From: Parasulfuritortus sp036391875
GTDB taxonomy: Bacteria > Pseudomonadota > Gammaproteobacteria > Burkholderiales > Thiobacillaceae
Length of the DNA: 64,000 bases
NCBI GenBank assembly: GCA_036391875.1
Contig: DASVZA010000023.1
Span: 1-64,000, forward strand
Reading direction: 5' to 3'
The position numbers were made by a program, and so were the translations under genes. The notes beneath the pieces were generated by a model. That model did not search any database. It was not told the origin of the DNA and saw only the letters and a program-made list of their open reading frames with translations. Shown here in pieces: positions 8,125 to 16,379 of this stretch; positions within the stretch are counted from its first letter, which is position 1, and each line of letters opens with the position of its first letter.

Positions 8125-8803
8125 TGCCGTGTTGAAGTGCACCGGGCTGAAGAAGAGCTACTGGCAGGGCAAGGTCGAGGTGCCCGTGCTGGCGGGGATC
8201 GATTTCGCCGTCGCAGCGGGCGAGCGGGTGGCCGTGGTCGGCGCTTCGGGTTCCGGCAAGAGCACCCTGCTGCACGTCCTGGGCGGGCTGGACCGGCCCG
8301 ATGCCGGCGAGGCCCAGGTGGTCGGCCGCGACATCTGGCGCATGGGCGAGACGGAGCGGGGCGAGCTGCGCAACCGTTCGCTCGGCTTCGTCTACCAGTT
8401 CCACCACCTGCTGCCCGAGTTCACCGCCCTGGAGAACGTCGCCATGCCGCTCTTGATCCGGCGCATGGCCAAGGCCGAGGCGCTGGAACAGGCCCGGCCC
8501 TGGCTGGAGGAGGTCGGCCTCGGCCACCGCCTGGAACACCGCCCGGGCGAGCTGTCGGGCGGCGAGCGTCAGCGTGCGGCCATCGCCCGCGCCCTGGTGA
8601 CCCGGCCGGCCTGCGTCCTGATGGACGAGCCGACCGGCAACCTGGACCGGCATACCGCCGAGCGCATCCAGGAACTGATGATCGGGCTCAACGAGAAGCA
8701 CGGCATCAGTTTCCTGGTGGTCAGCCACGATCCGCACCTTGCGGCTCGGATGCAGCGGGTGCTTGAATTGCGGGACGGGTGGTTGGTGCCGTTCGAGGGC
8801 TGA
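8117..8803 (+). CDS. lolD: Lipoprotein-releasing system ATP-binding protein LolD
   Basis: 228 residues. ABC ATPase motifs are complete: Walker A GASGSGKS near residue 42, Q-loop VYQFHHLLPEF, signature LSGGERQRAAIARAL, Walker B VLMDEPTGNLD and the switch His in VVSHDPH. It powers lipoprotein release by the permease encoded immediately upstream, which it overlaps. The FHHLLPEFTALENVAMPL context is typical of LolD rather than other MacB-like ATPases. Confidence 0.95.
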   Translation: MSDAVLKCTGLKKSYWQGKVEVPVLAGIDFAVAAGERVAVVGASGSGKSTLLHVLGGLDRPDAGEAQVVGRDIWRMGETERGELRNRSLGFVYQFHHLLPEFTALENVAMPLLIRRMAKAEALEQARPWLEEVGLGHRLEHRPGELSGGERQRAAIARALVTRPACVLMDEPTGNLDRHTAERIQELMIGLNEKHGISFLVVSHDPHLAARMQRVLELRDGWLVPFEG

Positions 8804-8887
8804 TGCCCGATTTCCTGCCGCGCTGAAAACACGAGCCGCCCGAGCGGCCGGGCGCGGAGCAGGGGAACAAACAGGGAGGGTAGTGCC

Positions 8888-8932
8888 ATGCAGGCTTTGT
8901 CCGGAGGCGGACGGTGCCGTTGCGTCTATTGA
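8888..8932 (+). CDS. Possible 14-codon upstream ORF before comEC
   Basis: ATG at 8888 is preceded by GGGAGGG (about 8873-8880) and would encode MQALSGGGRCRCVY before a TGA that lies inside the comEC coding start. It is out of frame with comEC, whose GTG at 8914 has its own GGAGG at 8903-8907. It may couple translation to comEC or be chance; there is no direct evidence for a peptide. Confidence 0.2.
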   Translation: MQALSGGGRCRCVY

Positions 8933-11226
8933 TCCTGGCGTTCGCCGCCGGTGCGGCCTTGCTGCAGGCCCAGCCTGCCCTGCCGGACCTGCGCTGGGCC
9001 TGGCTATCGCCGCCGGTCGGTTTGGCGCTTGGCTTGCTGTCGGCCGGCCGTTTCGGCCGCCTGGCCAAATCCGCCCTGATGCTTGCCTTGGCCCTCTCGG
9101 CGGGCTTTCTCTATGCCGCCTGGCGGGCCGAGCTGCGCCTGGCGGATGCCCTGCCGGCCGCGTGGGAAGGGCGCGACATCCGCTTGTCCGGCCGGGTCGA
9201 CGGCCTGCCGGAAAAGACGCCGCGCGGCTGGCGCTTCGTGCTCGACGTGGCGGCCGTCGCCACGCCGGGGGCGCAGGTGCCGGGCCGGGTGCAACTCAGC
9301 CTGGCCAGCTTTGCCGGGCCGGTCATGATCGGCCCGGTGGGCGGCCAATGCCTGGCCGTCACTGCGCGCCTGTCCCGGCCGCATGCCAGCGTCAACTTCG
9401 GCGGCTTCGACTATGACGGCTGGCTGCTGGCGCGCGACATCCGCGCCCAGGGCTATGTCGTGGACGGCTTCGCGCCGTCCGATGCCTGCGGCTACAGCCT
9501 GAAGGCGACGCTGGACGGCTGGCGCGAGGCCATGCGTCGCCGGCTGGACGCTGCGCTGGCCGGCGAGCCTTATGCCGGCGTGGTCGCCGGCCTGGCGGTG
9601 GGCGACCAGAACGCCATTCCCGATGCCCAGTGGACCCTGTTCCGCAATACCGGCGTGACCCATCTCATGAGCATCTCCGGCCTGCACGTGACCTTGCTGG
9701 CCGGCATGGTGTTCAGTCTGGTCAACTGGGGCTGGCGCCGGATCGGTTGGCTGGCGGTTCGTCTGCCGGCCCGTCAGGCGGCCAGCTTGGCCGGCTTCGC
9801 GACTGCCTTGTGGTACGTGGCCATGACCGGCTTCGGCCTGCCGGCGCAACGCACTCTGTACATGGTCGGCATGGTGGCCGTGGCCTTGTGGCTGGGGCGG
9901 ATCAACTCGCCCGGCCGGGTGCTGGCGGCAGCCCTGGGTCTGGTCGTCGTACTCGATCCATGGGCGGCGCTGGCGCCCGGCTTCTGGCTCTCGTTCGGTG
10001 CCGTTTCGGTACTGTTCTACGTCGGTTCCGGTCGGCTGGCCCGGCCGCCGCTCTGGCGCGAATGGCTGTTGGCCCAATGGGCCGTGACCCTGGCCCTGAC
10101 GCCCGCCTTGCTGCTGTTGTTCCATGGCGTGTCGCTGGTCTCGCCGCTGGCCAACGCATTCGCCATTCCGCTCATCAGCCTGGTGGCGGTGCCCCTGGTG
10201 CTGGCGGCGGCGCTGCTGCCCATCCCGTTCCTGGCCCATGCCGCGCATGCGGTCATCGCCCTGACCATGGCCATACTGAACCGGCTGGCAGCCTTGCCGC
10301 AGCCGGTCTGGCATGTTGCCGACCCAACCTGGCCCGTCTTGCTGCTGGCTCTGCTGGGTACCGCGGTGCTGCTCATGCCGCGCGGCGTGCCGTGGCGCTG
10401 GCTGGGTGCGGTCATGTTCCTGCCGCTGCTGTTTCCGACGCAGGATCGTCTGGCGCCGGGCGAGTTCCGCCTGGACATGCTGGACGTTGGCCAGGGGCTG
10501 GCGGTGGTGGTCCGCACCGACCGCCATGCCCTGGTCTACGACACCGGACCCCGTTACGCCTCGGGCGAGGATGCCGGCGCCCGGGTGGTCGAGCCGTTCC
10601 TGTTCGCGCGCGGCATCGACCGCCTGGACGGCTTGGTCGTTTCCCATGAAGACAGCGACCACAGCGGCGGAGCCGCCTCGTTGCTCGCCAGTCACGACCC
10701 GGCAAAACGGCTGGCGTCCTATCCGCTCGCCGGCGCTGAGCGTTGCGCGGCCGGCGAGCGCTGGGGCTGGGATGGCGTCGAGTTCGCGCTGCTGCATCCG
10801 CAGGCCAGGTTCTACGACCAGCCGGGCTTCCCCGGCAACGACATGAGTTGCGTGCTCAAGGTGTCGAGTCCCTATGGCTCGGTCCTGCTGGCCGGCGACA
10901 TCGCCCGGCTGGGCGAACTGAGCCTGATTGACTTGCCGGCGGACAACGTGCGTGCCGGGGTGCTGGTGGTGCCGCACCACGGCAGTGGCGGATCGTCCAT
11001 GCCCGGCTTTATCAAGGCGGTGCAGCCGGATACGGCGCTGATCTCGGTCGGTTATCGCAACCGCTTCGGCCACCCGGCAGGGGAGACGCTCGAACGCTAT
11101 CGCGTGGCCGGTGCGAGGGTCGTCCGGACCGACCGGGCCGGGGGCGTGCGGATCGATTTCAGGGCGGGCGGCCGTGAGGAGTACCTGGCCCGGAGCGAGG
11201 AAAAACGCTATTGGCGGGCCGAATGA
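8914..11226 (+). CDS. comEC: DNA internalization-related competence protein ComEC/Rec2
   Basis: 770 residues from a GTG with a GGAGG 6 nt upstream. Domains in order: N-terminal membrane helices and DUF4131 region (about 1-180), the polytopic competence domain (about 215-490, including THLMSISGLHVTLLAGMVF) and a C-terminal metallo-beta-lactamase domain with the SHEDSDHSGG metal motif and a late PHHGSGGSS. ComEC forms the inner-membrane channel for single-stranded DNA uptake; the MBL domain is thought to degrade the non-transported strand. It stands alone after lolCD, as in many betaproteobacteria. Confidence 0.95.
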   Translation: MPLRLLILAFAAGAALLQAQPALPDLRWAWLSPPVGLALGLLSAGRFGRLAKSALMLALALSAGFLYAAWRAELRLADALPAAWEGRDIRLSGRVDGLPEKTPRGWRFVLDVAAVATPGAQVPGRVQLSLASFAGPVMIGPVGGQCLAVTARLSRPHASVNFGGFDYDGWLLARDIRAQGYVVDGFAPSDACGYSLKATLDGWREAMRRRLDAALAGEPYAGVVAGLAVGDQNAIPDAQWTLFRNTGVTHLMSISGLHVTLLAGMVFSLVNWGWRRIGWLAVRLPARQAASLAGFATALWYVAMTGFGLPAQRTLYMVGMVAVALWLGRINSPGRVLAAALGLVVVLDPWAALAPGFWLSFGAVSVLFYVGSGRLARPPLWREWLLAQWAVTLALTPALLLLFHGVSLVSPLANAFAIPLISLVAVPLVLAAALLPIPFLAHAAHAVIALTMAILNRLAALPQPVWHVADPTWPVLLLALLGTAVLLMPRGVPWRWLGAVMFLPLLFPTQDRLAPGEFRLDMLDVGQGLAVVVRTDRHALVYDTGPRYASGEDAGARVVEPFLFARGIDRLDGLVVSHEDSDHSGGAASLLASHDPAKRLASYPLAGAERCAAGERWGWDGVEFALLHPQARFYDQPGFPGNDMSCVLKVSSPYGSVLLAGDIARLGELSLIDLPADNVRAGVLVVPHHGSGGSSMPGFIKAVQPDTALISVGYRNRFGHPAGETLERYRVAGARVVRTDRAGGVRIDFRAGGREEYLARSEEKRYWRAE

Positions 11227-11313
11227 GGCGGGTTTGAAAAATGGCTTGACGCTGGTGGTTATGCTGCGCTCTACCGTGAATTTGCTGGCTTGGCGGGGTT
11301 TTTGGGGCAAAGT

Positions 11314-11513
11314 TAATCCACAGTTGTCACATTCATACTAAAAAGGTTTCGCTATCCTATTGAGCGATCAGGACTATTCTGTATCTATTTGATTTATAAG
11401 GAAATTAGCGTAGCACAAAAAATGGTCTCGGCAACAAAATCCCAGCAACTACAGGTGCTTAGCGAGTCTATGCAGTGGTTGTACACAGAGTTATCCACAG
11501 CTTCTGTGGATAA
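11314..11513. promoter_or_regulatory. DnaA-box cluster beside an AT-rich tract
   Basis: Two perfect TTATCCACA boxes lie in inverted orientation, at 11491-11499 on the plus strand and 11505-11513 on the minus strand, making a 10-bp stem with a 3-nt loop. TTGTACACA at 11479-11487 and TAATCCACA at 11314-11322 each differ from the consensus by one base. The AT-rich tract between the first box and the others resembles a duplex-unwinding element. No dnaA, rpmH, gidA or parAB is nearby, so a DnaA-titration or DnaA-regulatory site is as likely as a replication origin. Confidence 0.55.
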
Positions 11514-11539
11514 GCCTGGAACAGGCTCTGGCCGACGCC

Positions 11540-11569
11540 TGGCGATACCCCCTCCGGGGCAGGTTTTTT
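11540..11569 (+). terminator. Possible intrinsic terminator
   Basis: CCTG...CCCC-loop-GGGGCAGG followed by TTTTTT: an imperfect stem with an internal bulge and a six-T run. It could end transcription from upstream or terminate a short RNA starting in the AT-rich tract. The bulge makes it uncertain. Confidence 0.4.
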
Positions 11570-11644
11570 CCGACATCAAATACGGGTATAGTTGTCCGTT
11601 CCCGGCGGCTAGATGTCGCCGATTTTGTTTATTCGGTGAGCCCT

Positions 11645-12817
11645 ATGTCCGAACACCTTATGCAAACCTACGCCCGGCTGCCGGTGGCTTTCACCCGCGG
11701 TGAAGGCGTCTGGCTGTACGACGAAAACGGCGACAAATACCTGGATGCCCTGGCCGGCATCGCCGTGAACGGCCTGGGCCACGCCCATCCCAAACTGGTC
11801 AAGGCGATCTGCGAGCAGGCCGGGACGTTGATTCACACTTCCAACGTCTATCGCATCCCCGCCCAGGAAAAATTGGCCGACAAGCTGTGCGAACTGTCCG
11901 GCATGGATCGGGTGTTTTTCTGCAACTCGGGTGCCGAGGCCAACGAGGCCGCCATCAAGCTGGCCCGTTTGCATGGCCACAACCGCGGCATCGACAACCC
12001 GGCCATCGTGGTCATGGAGAAGAGTTTCCATGGCCGCACCATGGCGACGCTGTCGGCCACCGGCAACCGCAAAGTCCAGGCCGGCTTCGAGCCCCTGGTG
12101 GGCGGTTTCGTCCGGGTGCCATTCGGCAACGCCGAGGCGGTGGCCAAGCTGGCCGAGCACCACAACAACATCGTCGCCGTGCTGGTCGAACCGTTCCAGG
12201 GCGAGGGCGGCGTGCAGATTCCGGAGGCCGATTATCTGGACAGGCTGCGCGCCATTTGCGACCAGAACGCCTGGCTGCTGATGCTGGACGAGGTGCAGAC
12301 CGGCATCGGTCGCACCGGTACCTGGTTCGCCTTCCAGCACTCCAAGGTCGTGCCGGACGTGATGTCGCTGGCCAAGGGGCTCGGTTCCGGCGTGCCGATC
12401 GGCGCCTGCCTGGCCCACGGTGCGGCGGCCGAGGTGTTCACGCCGGGCAAGCACGGCTCCACTTTCGGCGGCAATCCGCTGGCCTGCACCGCGGCTTCGA
12501 CCACGCTCGACACCATGGCCGAGGAAGGCCTGCTGGAAAATGCGCTGCGGATCGGCGCCTTCATCCGCGAGACCCTGACCCGCGAACTGGGGCAGGTCGC
12601 CGGGGTCAAGGAAATCCGCGGCCAGGGCCTGCTGATCGGCATCGAGCTGGATCGGCCCTGCGCCGATCTGGTGAAGCTGGCGCTGGAGCAGAAGCTGCTC
12701 ATCAATGTCACCGCGGACAACGTGGTGCGCCTGGTGCCGCCGCTGATCATGGGCCGCGAAGAGGCCGCCCTGCTCACCGACAAACTGGCCGCTTTGATCT
12801 GGGCCTGGCTCAACTGA
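11645..12817 (+). CDS. argD: Acetylornithine aminotransferase
   Basis: 390 residues from the ATG at 11645 (MSEHLMQTYARLPVAF); an in-frame GTG at 11636 is less likely. Class-III PLP aminotransferase: NSGAEANEAAIKLAR at about 94-108 binds the cofactor phosphate, D215 in LDEVQTGIGRTG contacts the pyridine nitrogen, and K244 in SLAKGLGSG is the Schiff-base lysine. It converts N-acetylglutamate semialdehyde to N-acetylornithine in arginine synthesis, and often also serves in lysine synthesis. argF follows 7 bp later. Confidence 0.95.
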   Translation: MSEHLMQTYARLPVAFTRGEGVWLYDENGDKYLDALAGIAVNGLGHAHPKLVKAICEQAGTLIHTSNVYRIPAQEKLADKLCELSGMDRVFFCNSGAEANEAAIKLARLHGHNRGIDNPAIVVMEKSFHGRTMATLSATGNRKVQAGFEPLVGGFVRVPFGNAEAVAKLAEHHNNIVAVLVEPFQGEGGVQIPEADYLDRLRAICDQNAWLLMLDEVQTGIGRTGTWFAFQHSKVVPDVMSLAKGLGSGVPIGACLAHGAAAEVFTPGKHGSTFGGNPLACTAASTTLDTMAEEGLLENALRIGAFIRETLTRELGQVAGVKEIRGQGLLIGIELDRPCADLVKLALEQKLLINVTADNVVRLVPPLIMGREEAALLTDKLAALIWAWLN

Positions 12818-12824
12818 GGTCGTC

Positions 12825-13745
12825 ATGGCAGTGAAACACTTTCTGCAATTCCGCGATTTCACGCGGGATGAGCTCGAATATGTGTTCCAGCGGACCCGGG
12901 TCATCAAGGACCGGTTCAAGCGCTACGAACCCTATCACCCGCTGGCCGATCGCACCCTGGCGATGATCTTCGAGAAGAGCTCGACCCGGACCCGGCTCTC
13001 CTTCGAGGCCGGCATGCATCAACTGGGTGGCGCCGCGATCTACCTCAACACCCGCGACACCCAACTGGGCCGCGGCGAGCCGGTCGAAGACGCAGCCGAG
13101 GTGATCTCGCGCATGGTCGACATCGTCATGATCCGGACCTTCGAGCAGGACATCATCGAGCGCTTCGCCGGCCATTCCCGGGTGCCGGTCATCAACGGCC
13201 TGACCAACGAATACCATCCCTGCCAGATCCTGGCCGACATCTACACCTACATCGAGCACCGGGGCGACATCCGGGGCAAGACCGTGACCTGGATCGGCGA
13301 CTCCAACAACATGTGCAACACTTGGCTGCAGGCGGCCGAGATATTCGATTTCAACATCCATGTCTCGACCCCTCCAGGCTACGAAGTCGAACCGGAACGC
13401 GCCGGCCTGTACGGCACCGACCACTACGAGGAATTCGCCGACCCCATGGATGCCTGCCGCGGTGCCGACCTGGTCACCACCGACGTCTGGACCAGCATGG
13501 GCTTCGAGGCCGAGAATGCCGAACGCGTCAAGGCCTTTGCCGACTGGCAGGTCGATGCCGACATGATGAAGGTCGCCAAGCCCGAGGCGGTGTTCATGCA
13601 CTGCCTGCCCGCCCATCGCGGCGAGGAAGTGTCGGCCGAGGTGATCGACGGCCCGCAATCGGTGGTCTGGGACGAGGCGGAAAACAGACTTCACGCCCAG
13701 AAGGCGCTGATGGAATATCTGCTGCTAGGCCGGATCGAAACCTGA
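12825..13745 (+). CDS. argF: Ornithine carbamoyltransferase
   Basis: 306 residues, normal length. The carbamoyl-phosphate-binding motif SSTRTRLSFE lies at 52-61, the HPCQ motif (NEYHPCQILAD) near the middle, and HCLPAHRGEEV with the active-site Cys near the C-terminus. It converts ornithine plus carbamoyl phosphate to citrulline. Placed directly after argD and before argG, it supports an arginine biosynthetic cluster. Confidence 0.97.
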   Translation: MAVKHFLQFRDFTRDELEYVFQRTRVIKDRFKRYEPYHPLADRTLAMIFEKSSTRTRLSFEAGMHQLGGAAIYLNTRDTQLGRGEPVEDAAEVISRMVDIVMIRTFEQDIIERFAGHSRVPVINGLTNEYHPCQILADIYTYIEHRGDIRGKTVTWIGDSNNMCNTWLQAAEIFDFNIHVSTPPGYEVEPERAGLYGTDHYEEFADPMDACRGADLVTTDVWTSMGFEAENAERVKAFADWQVDADMMKVAKPEAVFMHCLPAHRGEEVSAEVIDGPQSVVWDEAENRLHAQKALMEYLLLGRIET

Positions 13746-13841
13746 ACTGACGTACCTGCCGATGCCGGACTGGCTTCGGCAGCCGGGCGGGCCACATGCC
13801 CGCAAACCTGCCACCTACTGGCCGATGAAAGGGGTGAACGC

Positions 13842-14069
13842 ATGAACATCGCCTATCTCAAGGATATGGATTCGCTCTACATCGAACTGAGCACCGAGGA
13901 CCCGACCCACGCCTGGGAGGCCCAGGAAGGCATCGTCATCAACCTGAGCGACGACGGCCGGGTGATCGGCATCGAAATCGAGCACATCAGCCAAAAGGCG
14001 GACCTGAGCCTGCTGCGGGTGGGCGACTTCCCGGGCGAAGTCCATGCAGTCGAAGGCAGCGCCCATTAA
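13842..14069 (+). CDS. DUF2283 domain protein
   Basis: 75 residues with GAAAGGGGTG shortly before the ATG. The pattern MNIAYLKDMDSLYIEL...GIVINLSDDGRVIGIEI is typical of DUF2283, a small beta-rich family found widely in bacteria and often near toxin-antitoxin or metabolic genes. No function is established. Here it sits between argF and argG, 33 bp before the argG start, and is probably co-transcribed. No toxin-like partner is present. Confidence 0.85.
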   Translation: MNIAYLKDMDSLYIELSTEDPTHAWEAQEGIVINLSDDGRVIGIEIEHISQKADLSLLRVGDFPGEVHAVEGSAH

Positions 14070-14102
14070 AATAGCTTTACCGTTTTGCATCTGACCAAAA
14101 TC

Positions 14103-15338
14103 ATGAGCGACATCAAAAAAGTAGTACTTGCCTATTCCGGCGGCCTGGATACCTCCGTGATCCTGAAGTGGCTGCAGGACACCTATCAATGCGAAGTGGT
14201 GACCTTCACCGCCGACCTCGGCCAGGGCGAGGAACTGGAGCCGGCCCGCGCCAAGGCCCTCAAGTTCGGCATCAAGCCGGAGCAGATCTTCATCGACGAC
14301 CTGCGCGAGGAATTCGTGCGCGACTTCGTCTTTCCGATGTTCCGCGCCAATACCGTCTACGAAGGTGAATACCTGCTCGGCACCTCCATCGCCCGGCCGC
14401 TGATCGCCAAGCGCCTGATCGAGATCGTCAACGCCACCGGCGCCGACGCCATCTGCCACGGCGCCACCGGCAAAGGCAACGACCAGGTCCGCTTCGAACT
14501 GGGCGCCTATGCCCTCAAGCCCGACGTCAAGGTGATCGCCCCCTGGCGCGAATGGGACCTCTTGAGCCGCGAGAAGCTGCTCGCCTACGCCGAGAAGAAC
14601 GGCATTCCCATCGACATGAAGCACCGTCAGGGTGGCTCGCCGTACTCGATGGACGCCAACCTGCTGCACATCTCCTACGAAGGCCGCCACCTGGAAGACC
14701 CCAACGCCGAGGCCGAGGAGGACATGTGGCGCTGGACCGTGTCGCCCGAGAAGGCGCCGGACCAGGCCGAATACATCACCCTGGACTACGTCAAGGGCGA
14801 CGTGGTCGCCATCAACGGCCAGGCCATGAAGGCGCACGAAGTGCTGGCCGAACTGAACCGCCTGGGCGGCAAGCACGGCATTGGCCGGCTCGACCTGGTC
14901 GAGAACCGCTACGTCGGCATGAAGTCGCGCGGCTGCTACGAGACGCCGGGCGGCACCATCCTGCTCAAGGGGCACCGCGCCATCGAGTCCATCACCCTGG
15001 ACCGCGAAGTCGCCCACCTCAAGGACGACCTGATGCCGCGCTATGCCAGCCTGATCTACAACGGCTACTGGTGGAGCCCTGAGCGCCGCGCGCTGCAGGT
15101 GCTGATCGACCACACCCAGCAGAACGTCAACGGCTTCGTCCGCCTCAAGTTGTACAAGGGCAATGTCATCGTGGTCGGCCGCGACTCGAAGACCGATTCG
15201 CTGTTCGATTCGACCATCGCCACCTTCGAGGACGATGCCGGCGCCTACGACCAGAAGGACGCAGGCGGCTTCATCAAGCTGAACGCACTGCGCATGCGCA
15301 TCGCAGCCAAACTCGCCGCCCGCCGATCCAGTAAATAA
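14103..15338 (+). CDS. argG: Argininosuccinate synthase
   Basis: 411 residues from the ATG at 14103 (MSDIKKVVLAYSGGLDTSV); a TTG-initiated extension at 14085 is unlikely. The ATP-PPase loop AYSGGLDTS is at the N-terminus, with GATGKGNDQVRFE near residue 120 and the aspartate/citrulline-binding residues of a type-I ArgG. It ligates citrulline and aspartate to argininosuccinate using ATP. argH is not in the window. Confidence 0.97.
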   Translation: MSDIKKVVLAYSGGLDTSVILKWLQDTYQCEVVTFTADLGQGEELEPARAKALKFGIKPEQIFIDDLREEFVRDFVFPMFRANTVYEGEYLLGTSIARPLIAKRLIEIVNATGADAICHGATGKGNDQVRFELGAYALKPDVKVIAPWREWDLLSREKLLAYAEKNGIPIDMKHRQGGSPYSMDANLLHISYEGRHLEDPNAEAEEDMWRWTVSPEKAPDQAEYITLDYVKGDVVAINGQAMKAHEVLAELNRLGGKHGIGRLDLVENRYVGMKSRGCYETPGGTILLKGHRAIESITLDREVAHLKDDLMPRYASLIYNGYWWSPERRALQVLIDHTQQNVNGFVRLKLYKGNVIVVGRDSKTDSLFDSTIATFEDDAGAYDQKDAGGFIKLNALRMRIAAKLAARRSSK

Positions 15339-15356
15339 CCAGTGGAAAAAATAACC

Positions 15357-15671
15357 ATGTCACAGTTCGACAACGTCAGCGTCGTCAAGCAGGCCAACGT
15401 CTACTTCGACGGCAAGTGCGTCTCCCACACCGTGCAGTTCGCCGACGGCACCAGGAAGAGCGTGGGCGTCATCCTGCCCGCCAGCCTGACTTTCAATACC
15501 GGTGCGCCGGAGATCATGGAAGGCGTGGCCGGTTCCTGCAGCGTCCGCCTGAAAGGCGAGAGCGACTGGAAGACATACGGCGCCGGCCAATCCTTCAGCG
15601 TGCCCGGCAACTCCAGCTTCGACATCGAGGTGACGGGCGAGCCCTACCATTACGTCTGCCATTTCGGTTGA
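15357..15671 (+). CDS. ppnP: Pyrimidine/purine nucleoside phosphorylase PpnP (YaiE/DUF1255)
   Basis: 104 residues from the ATG at 15357. Single cupin-type domain with the family signatures ANVYFDGKCVSHTV, VGVILPASLTF and FSVPGNSSFDI. PpnP family proteins phosphorolyse a range of purine and pyrimidine nucleosides in salvage. Placed 18 bp after argG and 10 bp before yajQ, it probably belongs to the same transcript. Confidence 0.92.
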   Translation: MSQFDNVSVVKQANVYFDGKCVSHTVQFADGTRKSVGVILPASLTFNTGAPEIMEGVAGSCSVRLKGESDWKTYGAGQSFSVPGNSSFDIEVTGEPYHYVCHFG

Positions 15672-15681
15672 GGATTGCGCC

Positions 15682-16176
15682 ATGCCGTCGTTCGATATCG
15701 TTTCCGAATCCGACATGGTCGCGCTGAAGAACGCCATCGAAGTGGCGTCGCGCCAGATCGGCAATCGTTATGATTTCAAGGGCACCAGCGCCGCGCTGGA
15801 ACTGGACGAGAAGGCCAAGACCATCACCCTGTTCGGCGACTCCGATTTCCAGCTCGAGCAGGTGATGGCCATCCTGTTTCCCGAGATGGAAAAGAAGGAA
15901 CACGACAGCACCAAGCGCCTCGAACACGGCGCGATCCAGAAGATTTCCGGCAACAAGGTCAAGCAGGTGCTGCAGATCAAGCTGGGCATCGAGCAGGAAC
16001 TGGCCAAGAAGATCATCAAGCTGATCAAGGACTCCAAGCTCAAGGTCCAGGCCACCATCCAGGGCGACACAGTGCGTGTGTCCGGCGCCAAGCGCGACGT
16101 GCTGCAGGAGACCATCGCCCTGGTGCGCAAGTCCATCTCCGATTTTCCTCTGCAGTACCAGAACTTCCGGGATTGA
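15682..16176 (+). CDS. yajQ: YajQ family cyclic di-GMP-binding protein
   Basis: 164 residues with the family start MPSFDIVSESDMVALKNAI, NRYDFKG, and the C-terminal ISDFPLQYQNFRD. It has two alpha/beta domains. In Xanthomonas the homologue binds c-di-GMP and acts with a transcription factor; in E. coli it binds nucleotides and nucleic acid. The window encodes three GGDEF proteins that might supply the ligand, but that link is inferred. Confidence 0.94.
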   Translation: MPSFDIVSESDMVALKNAIEVASRQIGNRYDFKGTSAALELDEKAKTITLFGDSDFQLEQVMAILFPEMEKKEHDSTKRLEHGAIQKISGNKVKQVLQIKLGIEQELAKKIIKLIKDSKLKVQATIQGDTVRVSGAKRDVLQETIALVRKSISDFPLQYQNFRD

Positions 16177-16188
16177 GTCCTTCGGGTC

Positions 16189-16207
16189 GGAACGGCTGAT
16201 CCGTTCC
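16189..16207 (+). other. Stable hairpin downstream of yajQ
   Basis: GGAACGG (16189-16195), 5-nt loop, CCGTTCC (16201-16207): a perfect 7-bp stem 13 bp after the yajQ stop. No T-tract follows, so it is not a canonical intrinsic terminator, but it may protect the mRNA 3' end. Confidence 0.35.
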
Positions 16208-16307
16208 AACTGGTCAAATAGCGGTCCGATGGCCTGCCGGTCATGGACGGCCCATGGCCCTAGCCCATTGCTGACAACCGTTTTGCCGTAAAATCATCAG
16301 GTGGAAC

Positions 16308-16332
16308 ATGGTTATTATTATTTTATAACCAT
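16308..16332. promoter_or_regulatory. AT-rich inverted repeat upstream of the chemoreceptor gene
   Basis: ATGGTTAT (16308-16315) and ATAACCAT (16325-16332) form a perfect 8-bp inverted repeat with a 9-bp AT-only spacer, about 48 bp before the TTG start of the chemoreceptor. The arrangement suits a dimeric repressor or activator site near a promoter; the regulator is unknown. Confidence 0.35.
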
Positions 16333-16379
16333 TGTTATAGTGGCATAAACGAGTGTAATCCGAACAAAGGGGGTTTCAT

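Larger units (their letters stand above)
11227..11644. other. Intergenic region with AT-rich tract, DnaA boxes and terminator-like hairpin
   Basis: About 418 bp with no credible gene; the open frame from 11389 runs through the hairpin/terminator-like sequence and into argD out of frame. The 11330-11430 part is strongly AT-rich for this genome. It is followed by DnaA-box matches (11479-11513) and then by a GC hairpin with a T-run (11540-11569). A TATAGT -10-like element at 11587-11592 may serve argD. Confidence 0.5.

Noticed and set aside
8820..8870. Terminator after lolD
   Set aside because: CGCCCG...CGGGCG can form a stem, but there is no T-run after it.
11227..11644. Chromosomal origin oriC as a firm call
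   Set aside because: DnaA boxes and an AT-rich tract are present, but dnaA, dnaN, rpmH, mnmG or parAB are absent, and skew cannot be measured from this window.
11389..11703. A 104-codon protein gene upstream of argD
   Set aside because: No ribosome-binding site, it runs through the inverted DnaA boxes and the hairpin/T-run, and it overlaps argD out of frame.
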